From assembly GCF_020520425.1 (NCBI RefSeq), contig NC_079491.1, forward strand, positions 4,699,143-4,763,142: 64,000 bases of DNA, in the 5' to 3' direction. The stretch is from Spinacia oleracea (taxonomy: Eukaryota; Streptophyta; Magnoliopsida; Caryophyllales; Amaranthaceae). Of the stretch, positions 12,371 to 23,197 are shown in pieces (position 1 is the stretch's first letter; the number at the start of each line of letters is the position of its first letter). The position numbers were made by a program, and so were the translations under genes. The notes beneath the pieces were generated by a model, which did not search any database, was not told the DNA's origin, and worked only from the letters and a program-made list of their open reading frames with translations.

Positions 12371-13294
12371 ATGGAATTAGTTTTGAGTTTTGAGGAGAGA
12401 GAAAGAGGCAGGTGTTTTGAGGAGAGAGAGTTTTGAGGAGAGAGAGAAACCGAGAGTTGTGAGGAGAGAGAAATGAAAATTGGTATTATATATTTTCAGA
12501 AAATAAAATAAAAATAAAGTTGATATTATGTTGATATCAATAATGACGTGGCAATAAGATGACAACAAGGCGGTCTTTCCTGTAAGACCGTCTTTTCTAA
12601 AAGTTTGTATATAAAAGTCCAGACTTTACTTACAATATATTTTTAGTAGTTCGGGAATATATTACAAATATGTATTGCACCTAAAGAAAGCAAAAGAAAA
12701 CAGAAATCATAATAAACGAAGAACATACACTGATACACCTCAGCTTCATGCTTGATATGTTTGAATACCAACGTATCTCCCATGTTCTTAATTTACTGGA
12801 TTATCTTGAAGAACTACGCAATTGGATCATCCATTGACGACCACCCCACCTAAATCACCAAATTGTTATGTATCTTTCAAGTTTTAAATTTTTGTATAGC
12901 TGTCAACTGTCAAGATATGAGAAAATAGTACTGCGTAAGTTATAAACGCAACGAATTGAAAGAACCAAAAAACCATATCATTAGGATGTAGGACTTGGCC
13001 AGTAAAATAGGATGAACCCTCGTTGCGTGCTCGCCGGGAAAACATAGGATGGTACCACAAAAGGTTGTTCTGCTTAATTAAAAATTAGGTGCTCATTTTT
13101 TGCTACCATTAAGAATTTACGAGAGTTCATTGCTACCAAAGAGAATTTCCCAAAAAAAAAGTCAAGTAGTCAACTCATCCCAAACCCGTTTCCACGTACC
13201 AACTCCCCGCTAACCCCCAATTCCAGACAGAACATTCCGGCAGTAAGAGGTTCCGCCGGAGTAGCTGAGAAAGAAAGAGAGAGAAAGAGAGACG

Positions 13295-14413
13295 ATGCAG
13301 AATTGTAGCTATAATCGTCGAAAGGTAAGCTGGTCTGATCTCCCCCAAACATTGCTTCAATGTATCGTCAAATTCCTGGGAAATGATGTGGATTCCTTGC
13401 GCCGTTTCCGATCAGTCTGCAAAAATTGGCGCCAATCAACTGCTTATTCTGTGCCCCCTTCAGTCAACAACAATGGGTTTTCTTCCTCCGTCATCCTCCT
13501 CCGCCCCCGTGGTGACTCAGCCGCTAACTCCACCCCATGGATGGTGTTTTCCGTCAATATCGCCCAAGGTAATACCCTCTTTTTCCACCCTTTCTCCGGT
13601 ACCCCTCTAGTTAATCTTCCCCCAACCCTCAATTTCTCTCAATTTCACGCCTCCTATATCTCCGACCCCGCCGCCTACCATAAGGCTGATATTAGCGGCG
13701 TGGTTGATAATTTGTCGGCTCTTTTCAGCCATGAGAATTTACAGCGAGGTTCTAAATCTCGACTCTCGAAAAGGGTTGAATGTGGGGATGAACAAACTGA
13801 TGACATTGTAAAATTTAGGTGGTTTATTTACTCCGTAGACAGGAAAGGAAACATATATTTCATTTCTTCAACAAAGAACTTTCCAGTTTCGAAAACACTG
13901 TGTTCTACTGCTAGTAATGAAGGGGAATTACATGAAGTGGGATATAGAAAGCGCCTTGTGACAACTTCTTCAACATCACCTAATGGGAAACTGTATTTGG
14001 TTGCAAGGGAGAAGAACATGTTAAAGATATTCGAGTGTAACAATGGGAGGTCAAGACGGACATGGAGCTTTTTCCAGATTCTTAGCTTTGGGGGTAAAAG
14101 TGGCCATGGATTAGTGCTGTTTGCCACTAGAGATTACAGTTTCTTTGTTCCGACTGAACAATTTCCTGGTTCTCGATTAAAGGATTGTATTGTTTTCACC
14201 CATGATGCTTTCCCTCCTTATTCCGGTGTTGTTGATTTGGTGATCCCTAAAGTTAGTGGAGGGATTTATATTTGCAAGATTGGAAGAAATACACATTCTT
14301 TCATACCGATTTGTTCTTACCCGGGATTCCCTCTCCATCTTTGCTCACCTCCATCTTGGGTTTTTGAGTTCCCCAAGTCTCAATCCCATAGGTATATAAT
14401 TAATCATCAATAA
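13295..14413 (+). CDS. C1: F-box/KIB1-4 protein without its own tail exons
   Basis: The open frame starts at ATG in a purine-rich GA leader and encodes 372 residues if unspliced. The F-box is at residues about 10-52 (WSDLPQTLLQCIVKFL, then FRSVCKNWR). The KIB1-4 domain follows to the conserved end ICSYPGFPLHLCSPPSWVF. A phase-2 donor (CCATAG then GTATAT, after 14391) matches the donor used by every paralogue, so the last 7 residues are probably intron read-through. No C1 tail exon follows. The next in-phase exon is 16859-18223, which begins with a linker and continues into C2. Either C1 ends in the intron as a short F-box/KIB protein, or it splices into C2 to give a product with two F-boxes. 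The family role, from knowledge of SKIP23/KIB proteins, is as an SCF adaptor. Confidence 0.7.
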   Translation: MQNCSYNRRKVSWSDLPQTLLQCIVKFLGNDVDSLRRFRSVCKNWRQSTAYSVPPSVNNNGFSSSVILLRPRGDSAANSTPWMVFSVNIAQGNTLFFHPFSGTPLVNLPPTLNFSQFHASYISDPAAYHKADISGVVDNLSALFSHENLQRGSKSRLSKRVECGDEQTDDIVKFRWFIYSVDRKGNIYFISSTKNFPVSKTLCSTASNEGELHEVGYRKRLVTTSSTSPNGKLYLVAREKNMLKIFECNNGRSRRTWSFFQILSFGGKSGHGLVLFATRDYSFFVPTEQFPGSRLKDCIVFTHDAFPPYSGVVDLVIPKVSGGIYICKIGRNTHSFIPICSYPGFPLHLCSPPSWVFEFPKSQSHRYIINHQ

Positions 14414-14741
14414 TCGTTTATTCCTGTTAATTTTTTATTTTTTGACATGTACAGTTCTGTTTTTTTTTACTTGGAGTAGAAAGTAGTATTATAGCACTTG
14501 TGAAATGTGTTATATGTTGCACGGAAATGGAACTTAGAAATGGGAATCAATTGAATACATTAACACATTCGGTTTTGGGTTTTACGAAATGTGGAAACGT
14601 ATAAAGTGAACTTATGATTAATTATTTTGTTTTAGAAATCTAGATTTCTTTGTAATGGTTTTAACAATAATCTAGGGAAGGAAGGGGAGGGAAAAGAAAG
14701 GGTAAGGTGGAACTCTACTTTCCCTTCAAATCTCTCCTATT

Positions 14742-15782
14742 GGGCTCAAGTAATGGTTCTTCCCAAAACAGTTTTAAAATCTATGAATGATATTTATTGA
14801 GCCTACTTGTGGCATGGAAAAACAGCTTGCAATGTTCCTGGTCGTGTAGCCTGGGATATCATTTGTCAGAAAAAGAAATATGGAGGGTTGGGAATTAGGG
14901 GCACTGAGGTATGGAATGTAGCAGCCTTAGGAAAGCATGTTTGGGCCATAGCCTCTAAACAAGAATATATGGGTAAAATGGGTAAATAGCGTCTACTTGA
15001 AGAATCAGGATTGGTGGAGCTATATGCCTAAGAGTAACTGCACTTGGTACTGGAAACAAGTGTGTGTAGTAAAGGAAAAAATTGAAGAGTGTGTATAATC
15101 CTGCTCAGCTGGGGCAGGGGAGTAAATACTCTATTAGTAAGGTGTATGAGTGTCTCAAACCCCCAGGAATCAGATGTCGTTGGGACACCATTGTGTGGGA
15201 AAGGTATGCTATTCCTGAACACAAGTTTATACCTTGGTTAGTTATGAACAAAGGCTAAAAACAAAGGACAGACTGATGAATTTTGGTATAATCGCAGACA
15301 AAAAGTGTGGGACTGCGGATGAAACCCACAACCACCTTTTCTTTGAATATGTATATAGTAAGAGATGTTGTGATGCTGTCAGAGCTTGGCTCGGCTTTAG
15401 TCAAAAGTTCAGAAGTATCAAAGGTTTAATCAGAGGCTTGAGAAATGGAAACTGCTCCAAATTCAGAAAAGGGGTGTATAGAACATGTTTTGTAGCTCTG
15501 ATTTACCAATTGTGGCAGGCCAAAAATGAAGTATACTGGCACCAAAAATTAGTGTGCATAGACAGTTTCATAAAGAAACTAAAAGGAGATGTCAAGTATA
15601 GATATTATAGTGTTAGTCCTAGGATTAGCTCTCAGGATAGAATTTGGTTTGATAACATTTGTAAATGATGTATTCTTTTGATGTAATCAGGTCTGTTCAT
15701 GGTGCCCTCTCCCCTTTGAGTTGTAAAAAGATGTTTGGGAATTGAAATATACATCTAAACTTGCTTACCAAAAAAAAAAAAA
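14742..15782 (+). mobile_element. 5'-truncated LINE in the C1 intron
   Basis: A perfect 10-bp duplication, CTCTCCTATT, lies at 14732-14741 and 15783-15792, and the insert ends in a poly-A run. The translated pieces are the 3' part of a plant LINE ORF2: VLPKTVLKSMNDIY, then GGLGIRG, and a zf-RVT-like region (HNHLFFE) ending at 15668. Stops and frameshifts break it, and no reverse-transcriptase core remains. Confidence 0.85.
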
Positions 15783-15792
15783 CTCTCCTATT

Positions 15793-16858
15793 TTCTTTTA
15801 CGGATGGTGTTCATTAAAGAGCTCTCCTTCTTTCCCCACCCCTTATCCAAACAAGGGTACTTCTTTCCCTCCTTTTCTTTCCATTTCCTCTTTATCCATA
15901 TTAAGTGTAGAGTTAGTTTAGGTATATTTAAAAAGACTTCATGAAGTAAAGGTTATTTTCCGGACTTGAAAGGTATCACATGAAACAGGGCTTCCCCTGA
16001 GTTTTCGAGTTTTCTTAAACTGATCTACAATGAGAGCTTCCATTCATAAAACTTTTTCAATAAGCATTTTTTTGCCAGAGAGTCATGCTTGTTAGAGATT
16101 TGGTGTCAGTAGTTTTTCCTGTATTCAAGGATATTGGCCTGGTTGATTTGAATTAGAAGATACTGCTTTCCTGTTTTCCCCTCATTTCAAAGATTTTTTC
16201 ATAACCTGGTGGATCTTGGGTGTGCCCTTTAGTTGTTGTGGACAACTTATTTTATTAGATTGCTATAATGTTGGATTCTTGTTAATGCTATTTCTTTCTC
16301 TTCTAAGATGTGACCATGAAGGATGCAGTTCACTCACTAGATGGCAACAATGAAGGATCTGTTGCGGACTACATTTTTAAATTTGCTATACATATCCTTT
16401 CGCATCCATGATCTTTCTGTATGTTGCTAAAATCTAAGGGTGCTAAGGCTATCTTGCAAGCACTTAATGATATGTTAGGACTGTTGTTTTATGTTTTTAT
16501 GGAGCATCATGCATTTCCTCTGTAACCAAAGACAAGATCAAAGTGTGTGACAGAATTGTGTTATCATGCAAGTGCATAAAAATATCTTTATTTGGTAACC
16601 TCACCTTAGGCTTGCATGATACACTCTTGTAACCACCTTGGGTAAACATTAAGTTTGAGAGAAGACGTTCATGAAGAATAAATAGTGCTAATAAAAACAA
16701 AAGGATGCTTCTTCGGAACAAACATATTTTGGTATGAGATGACACAATCATATTTTTTCTATAAAGTCAAGCAGATATAAAAATTCTAATGCTTAATCAC
16801 ATGTTTATGTAATCTGAAGAAGAGTTCTCAAATTTGAAGTTTTCTGTGTGTTGTGAAG
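15793..16858. repeat. C1 intron part, duplicated in the C2 intron
   Basis: From about 15990 to 16858 this intron matches 18540-18840 and 19440-19958. Shared phrases include GCTATCTTGCAAGCACTTAATGATAT and the acceptor context TTTGTGAAG before GGTGGCTGAC. This is the trace of tandem duplication within the C group. No gene is present. Confidence 0.7.
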
Positions 16859-16978
16859 GGTGGCTGACAGCTGTAACAAGGAAAAGAATGGAGAGAAGCA
16901 ACCTGTTCAAAGCTGTCAAGATGGTGAATCTCTGCTAGATAGTACACAGCATGAGTGTGCACCCCCACTTCCAGTCAT

Positions 16979-19900
16979 TATGGCCGGAAAGCCTGCTTCC
17001 TCTCCTTGCAACCTCACCACACCATCCCACAACTCCCTTGAAACAGAGGATTCAATCATCAAGTGCAAGCCCGACTCCCAACCTTCCAATTCGTCTAAAA
17101 TAAAGAAATTGAAACTGCTGCAGATTTGTACTCACCAGAAGGTAATCTGGTCAGATCTCCCTCAACCATTGCTTCAGTCTATCATCAAATTCCTGGGAAA
17201 TGATGTTAACAGCTTGCGCAGTTTCCGATCAGTCTGCAAGAAATGGCGGAAATCAACCGCTTTTTCTGTGTCCACTTCCATCAACAACACGTGCTTCTCT
17301 TCTTCAATCATTCTCCTCCGCCCCCGCGGTGTCTCTGGCTCTAGTTGTACGCCGTGGATGGTGTTTTCCGTCAAGATGTCTGAAGGTACTAATCTCTTTT
17401 TCCACCCTTTCTTTGGTACTCCTCTCATTAATATCCCCCAAAACCTCGATTTATCTCAATTTCACACTTCCCAGATCTTCGTAGCCAAGCATAAGCTTGT
17501 TATCAGCAATATTAATAGCCTTTCACCACTTTTCAGCGTTGAGAGTTTGATGTGGTTATACAGAATTTATGATTACGAGTCCAAAGGGATTAAATATTTA
17601 TCTATGATAAAAGGTGAATGTTGGGATGAACAAACTGATGATATTGTTGATTTTAGGCGGTCGATTTGTTCAATCGACCGCAAAGGAAACATATACCACT
17701 TGTATTCAAGTACGAAATTTCCAGTTTCTAAAACACTCCATTGTGCTGCTGCCTGTTACGAGATGGAATTACATGAAATTAGTTATCGTAAGCGCCTTGT
17801 CACATCTCCATCATGTTTTAAGAATTTGTATTTGGTTGCGAGGAAGAAGGAAACATTCAAGGTTTACCAGTTATCTATGCAATGTTGGTTATCAAAGTCA
17901 TGGAACTGTGTTGAGGTTCAGAGCTTTGGGAATAAAGATGGTGGTCTGGTGCTGTTTGTCACCAGAGATTACATTTTCTTTGCTTCTGCTGAAGAATTCC
18001 CTGGTTGTCAGTTAAGGAATTGCATTGTTTTCACCCATGATGCTTTCCCTTCTTATTCTGGTGTTGATTTTGAGATCCCTAAAGATAAGGGAGGGATTTA
18101 CTTATACCAGCTTGGAGGAAATTCTCATGCTTTCATGCCCATTTCATCTTACCCGGGTTTCCCTCTTCATCTTTGCTCACCTCCTTCTTGGGTTTTTCAG
18201 GTCCCTCCCTCACAATCCCATAGGTAAGTAATTTATGACCATCAATGATCTTCTATTCCTTTTAACATACAGTTTTAACATGTACTGTTCTTCATTTTTT
18301 ATTTTTATTTTACTGTTTCCACACTTGAAAACCTTTATTTGGAATAGCACTTGTGGAATGTGTCATATGTTGCACGGAATCTGAACTTAGAAAAGGGAAA
18401 CAAGTTAACACAAATTCAATTATAGGAAATGCGGAAACTTACAAATTGAATTTATAATCAATTATTTTGTTTAGAAATCTAAAGTTCCTTGTAATGGTTT
18501 TAACAGTAATGTGTAGATGAAGAAGTTGCTAGGTTAGGTATGTATAAACAGACTACTCAAAGAGAAGGTTGTTTTCAAGACTTGAAAGGTATTTAAGGGT
18601 AAGAATTTTTAGTCATAAATAAAGGACTTCCTCTGGTTTTTCGAGTTCTCTTAAAAAAGAAACTTAATCTCCATGACGTTTTCTGTGCACAAAGCTTGTC
18701 AATAAGCATCTTTTGTCCCGAAGGTTGTGCTGGTTAGAGATATGTCACATATGTTGTAGTGTTTTTTGTGTATTCGAGATATAGGCCTTGTTGGTTTGAA
18801 TTAGAGACAATAGTTTCCTGTTTTTCCTCATTTGAAGCGTTTTTTGGTAACCTTGCTCATTGGATGTTATTTAAGACTTTAAGCTCATAAAATGTTGAAC
18901 TTAAATATCTCTTGAACTAAAACTGAAGAAACAGAGAATTTTCTCCAATCATCCATAGTTGTAGTTTCAGCTTGAAGAGATATTTTATTTATGTTTTGTT
19001 GAAAGAAAAACTATCAGCTTAAGGTTATTTATACAAGTTGATTAAATACATCAGTGTTTTTTTTTATCCTGACCAATAGAAACACAACATATCAAACTCC
19101 AACAAAAGAAGAACAGCACTGCTGCATAGCTATTGCAGTTTGTTTATGGAGAATCTCTTAAGCTGGGACTCTGGGAGGCTGGGAGCTTCTCTAATAACCT
19201 TCTAAGTGAATCCACAATTCCAAAACCATGATTGTCAAGCTTCTTATCTACCTTTGATTTGGCTAGATTACTCTGGATGTTTCTGGACTTGATTGTAGCT
19301 GACTGCAGAAGCTTGCAAGTCTGCGCAAGCTGTTGCCTGAGCTGATTGTTGAGCTTGAGTTTGCTGCAGCAACTTTTGAGACACTGCTTTTCTGTTTTCC
19401 CTCATTTGCAACCTTTTTATGGTAACCTAGCTCGTTGGAAAACAATGTAGGATCTGTTGTGGACTACATTTTTAATTTGCTATACATTTCCTTTCCCATC
19501 CACGACATTCTGTATTTTGCTCAAATCTAAGGGCGCTAAGGCTATCTTGCAAGCACTTAATGATATGCTAGGAGTGTTGTTTTATGTTTTTATGGAGTAT
19601 CATGCATTTCCTCTCTAATCCTTACAAGATCAAAGTGTGTGACAGAAGTGTGTTATCATGCAAGTTCGTAAAAATTATCTTTATTTGGTAACCATACCTT
19701 AGGCTTGCATGATACACTCCTGTAAGTGTAACCACCTTGGGTAAATATTAAATTTGAGACAAGGCGTTCGTGAAGAATAAATAGTGCTAATAAAAACAAA
19801 AGGGTTTTTCTTCAGAACAAGCATATTTTGGTATGAGATGACACAATCATATTTTTTCTGTCAAGTCAAGCAGGAAAAATAATTCTAATGCTTAATCACA

Positions 19901-20973
19901 TGTTTATGTAATGTGAAGAAGAGTTCTCAAATTTGAAGTTTGATGTGTGTTTGTGAAGGGTGGCTGACAAGGAAAAGAATGAAGAGAAGCAACCTGTCCA
20001 AAGCTGTGAAGATGGTGCATCTCTGCAAGAGCGTACTCAGCATGAGTGTGCGCCCCCATTTGAACCTGAACCTGAGACACAGATCTCTGAGATTTCTGCT
20101 GTTTCAGCAGATGAAAAGAACACTACAGGATCCCCTACCATGAATGCTATAAATCATTTAGCTGATGAAGGTAATATTGCATCAATCTATAAATATTTTC
20201 GAGGGGATGCTTCCATCTATATAAAGATGTCTGAAATTGGACATTCCCCCCTTCTTAGATTTTGGGCCAAACATTTTTCTTGTTGATTAGATCCAGAGAT
20301 TTCGAGGGAGGATATCTTACACTCCGTATCCAGGGCTTACATAACCTCTGCAAACCAAGTAATATTTTAAACCACGCTTATCCTATCATTTTCTATTCAT
20401 CCCACTTCTAGGACCTAGTATGATGTTCCCCTTTCATTCTTTTGGCAGAGCAACAGAAGTGATAGTTCAACAATCAAATTTGAAGGACTTGATATAAAGC
20501 CTAGTCTAGTCCCAACATTGCAAAAGATTTGGTCAAAGCACGGGAACATCATAGAAGATAGTGTGATGTGTAATGGTGATATGATTGCTAGAGCGCTAGA
20601 GTCACTTGCTACCATGGTACTCATTCTCGAGGGTAACTCAGTCAGGTCTTTGAGTGATTGCCAAGTTGATTATCTGAGCTCTGCATTGTCTGACTTGAAA
20701 TGCATGCGCTTTAAAGTCGACTGGTTAATTCCTTGTGTTGAGAAGGCAGTAGGACTGTACAAAAGCAAGCCCGTGATAGAAACCTTAAACAAGCTCAGCC
20801 AGTTAGAAGACCAAGCCAAGGAACGCAGATCAAACCTCCTTGCGGAATTAGATAAACTTGATGGGATACAAAAAGAACTGAAAGAAGACAAGGCAAATCT
20901 ATCCAAGATGATTTCTTTTTCTGGAGAAGTGGATATGGACTTGGACATACCTTTAGGAGGGGGATTGTCATAA
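16979..20973 (+). CDS. C2: F-box/KIB1-4 protein with linker and RTM3-like tail
   Basis: Exons are 16859-18223 (coding from ATG 16979 if independent), 19959-20170, 20291-20358 and 20449-20973, with phases 2, 1, 0 and GT-AG borders. The F-box is WSDLPQPLLQSIIKFL followed by FRSVCKKWR, then the KIB1-4 domain to PISSYPGFPLHLCSPPSWVF. Exons 2-3 encode the linker, rich in Glu, Ser, Thr and Pro. The last exon encodes 174 residues with LPTLQKIWSKHG-like and FKVDWLIP motifs, then a coiled-coil-like stretch ending DIPLGGGLS. The frame is open upstream of ATG 16979 as far as the acceptor at 16858, where it reads as a C1-type linker (VADSCNKEKNGEKQPVQ). Joined to C1 exon 1, the whole reading frame would be 1088 residues. 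I chose ATG 16979 because the homologous position is the start in gene H. Confidence 0.7.
18950..19440 (-). repeat. Conserved block inside the C-type first intron
   Basis: The minus strand of this intron matches the plus strand of the H intron (57340-57550) and, weakly, the F region (54950-55060). In all three an antisense frame related to SSSTISSGNSLRRLA is legible, though with different stops. It may be an old gene fragment caught in the ancestral intron or simply conserved intron DNA. I do not recognise a protein family. Confidence 0.4.
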
Positions 20974-22102
20974 ATTGAATGATTGTGGGTTCTAAATCAC
21001 CTAAGGGGATGTTTGGTATGACGTTTTTTTGGTCTGGAAACGGATTTAAGTAACCGATACCGTTACTGAATGTTTGGTTAGAGGTATGGAGTAAGAATTA
21101 CCATTACCTGTGGGTAACCTATTTCTCCCCTAAGTTACTGGTCAAACTCCAAAGGTAACCGTTACCTTTCCTTTCTCCTAACAACACAACAGCACAACTC
21201 CTCTCTCGTTTCTTCGGTGGTGTTCTTCTTCGTCTTCTTAGGTAATGATTGCAACCTCCGTCTCTATCTATCCTCTCTTTCCCAGATGATGTTGTTTTGA
21301 TTCTTTCATCTGTTTCAAGTTGAAATTCATTGTTCTTCGATTTTTTCTGTACTATTTTGGCTTTATTTTGTTGAATTTATGTTTTTTATTGTCGAATTTG
21401 TGCTTAGATTGTCGAATTTGTGCTATAATTAGGGTTTCATTGATTTTCGATTTTTTCTGTACTATTTTGATTTGTAACTTACGGTTCATGATTCTTCTTT
21501 GTTAGTGTTTGTTGAATTTTCTCCTTAATCTTGCCAATTTGTGAGGATTTTAGTACGGACTTTGAATTAAGCAGATTTCATAATTGGATAGCCTGAATGC
21601 CTGATAGAGATTGACATAATTGGATTATATAATTTTTGCTGTTGGTGTTCTTTGTTTGGCAATTTGGGTACTGTTTTTATACATTTCAGCTGTTGCAATG
21701 CCAATTTTACTAGGAGTTGACTGCCTTGAATTCTTTGCAGTTTGCAATTTGTAGTTGGGTTGAAATGTGCATTTGTGTAGTTTTGGAACTGGTGCTTGGA
21801 CTGATCCTTTTTATGTACGGCGCCATACAAGCTATTCCTATCAATTTTCCGTGGTGCTCTATTTGTTGTTCGGAAGTTGCTACTTTGATCTGGGTTAAAG
21901 TATGTTACTTTGGGAAATGAGCATTTGGGTTTTCAGTGAAAATACACAAAGACCAATCCAAATTGGCAAGTTCAGTCATTCAGGATTGTGTACCAAGTAC
22001 AGTACCAGATCATCTTTCTCAGTTCTGACATTTTTAAGCATACTATATCGGCCACTTTGTCTATGTGATGCTATTTTGTACCATTAACTTATCATTATTG
22101 CA
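20974..22102. other. Intergenic DNA between C2 and G
   Basis: It contains a repeat-like segment at 21005-21180 with several GGTAACC-type motifs (GTTACCTTTCC, GGGTAACC), and pyrimidine-rich DNA at 21180-21260. The open frames are short and Phe/Leu-rich. I see no gene. Confidence 0.4.
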
Positions 22103-22245
22103 CATTAGACCTGGTTATTGGACAGGGTAGTCCAATGGATATAGGGTTAGGGTCAAGTTAATAGGGCTTTTATTGGGCAGGGCTCTTATTGGACAGGGCC
22201 TTTATTGGACATGGTCATTATAGGGTCAAACTTATACTACAATTA
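22103..22245. mobile_element. Partial hAT-like MITE
   Basis: It begins TTAGACCTGGTTATTGGACAGGG and shares GGTCAAGTTAATAGGGCT with the complete element at 26867-27227. Only the left part is present. Confidence 0.5.
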
Positions 22246-23197
22246 TTTTGAAAATTAAAATAGTAATGATCTACGTGTATAGAAGAGTAGTCATGTTACT
22301 CTGGTACAGTTGTACATGTATTGAAGTATTTGTTTGGTTCACATAATAAGAATCAACTTTATGGAAATTATTCTCTTTACGTACGTACTTCCTTAGAAAT
22401 GACCTTGTCGAGTTGTCGTATACTCGTATTTGATTGACAATATGACTTATGCACTTCCTAGGAAATCGACATGGAATTGTAATTGAAATGTTTTGACAAC
22501 TTTAGTAATCGCCTTAAGCTTCTTTTGCCTGATAAGCAAGGATTAGCATGATGATAAATTGTGGTTGTTTATAATTAGTACTCTTGGGTTTGTGTAACTG
22601 GATATTACAACAGGGATGTTGCCCTGCAAGGCAGCTTAATGTCTGTCTGTACATTGTGGTTGTTTTTATAATTCTTACTCTGTAGTGTAGTCCGTACTGG
22701 TTAGTTAAACATGAATTTATTTACTGAGAGTAGGGAGGGGAAGTTAGGTGGATGAGTAAATGAGTAAAGGACCAAAAGAAGTAAGAGAAAAAAAAAACTT
22801 GCCATAAAAGGAAAGAAACAGGAAATTTGAGAAATTTAACAAAAGGGAAAATGGGCCAAATAATTTGAAACCGATGAAGTATAAAATAAAATGAAAATCA
22901 TTTGTTAGTTTTTTTTGTTTTAGTCTTGCAAAGTCAGAACCCTTCTCGGGTCAATTTATTAGTGGCAGTTGGCACTCTAGTCTTTGCAGAGATACTTTGG
23001 GATTGGAGAGAGAAGGCAAAGATACTCTGTACTCAGTAATGTCAGTACTCAGTACTATCCTTTGCTTATTGAATTCAACAAAAGTAAACAAAAGGGCTGA
23101 CAAACTCCATTAAAACTGTCAAACTCTAGTTCTTCATTGATTTCTTCATCTTCCTCCAACAACCTCCTCCTAACTGTTACAGCAACAACTAACCCAG

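Larger units (their letters stand above)
9960..12607. mobile_element. Inner Mutator-like (Pack-MULE-like) element carrying a minisatellite
   Basis: The termini AAACTTTTGTGTAAGACCGC and its inverse at 12577-12606 enclose 2.6 kb. The flanks TATATAAAG (9951-9959) and TATATAAAA (12608-12616) form a 9-bp duplication with one mismatch, the size typical of Mutator-like elements. Inside are a 21-bp minisatellite (10140-10860), a long run of ACTAAAACTC-type repeats (10850-11400) and a GC-rich gene-like segment (12040-12370). A 255-bp relative lies at 60129-60383. There is no transposase, so it is non-autonomous. Confidence 0.65.
9810..13151. mobile_element. Outer terminal-inverted-repeat element, about 3.3 kb
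   Basis: The left end GGGAAATTCTCTTTGGTAGC is matched in inverse at the right by GCTACCAAAGAGAATTTCCC, and the similarity continues about 50 bp inward (GCAATGAGCTCT and AATGGTAGC). A-runs on both sides (9798-9807 and 13152-13160) could be the target duplication. A second inverted-repeat element (9960-12607) is nested inside. The right end lies about 145 bp upstream of the C1 start codon, so the element may form part of the C1 promoter. No transposase is visible. Confidence 0.6.

Noticed and set aside
14807-15668. Possible host gene with a zinc-binding domain
   Set aside because: The sequence is the 3' end of a LINE with target duplication and poly-A, broken by stops.
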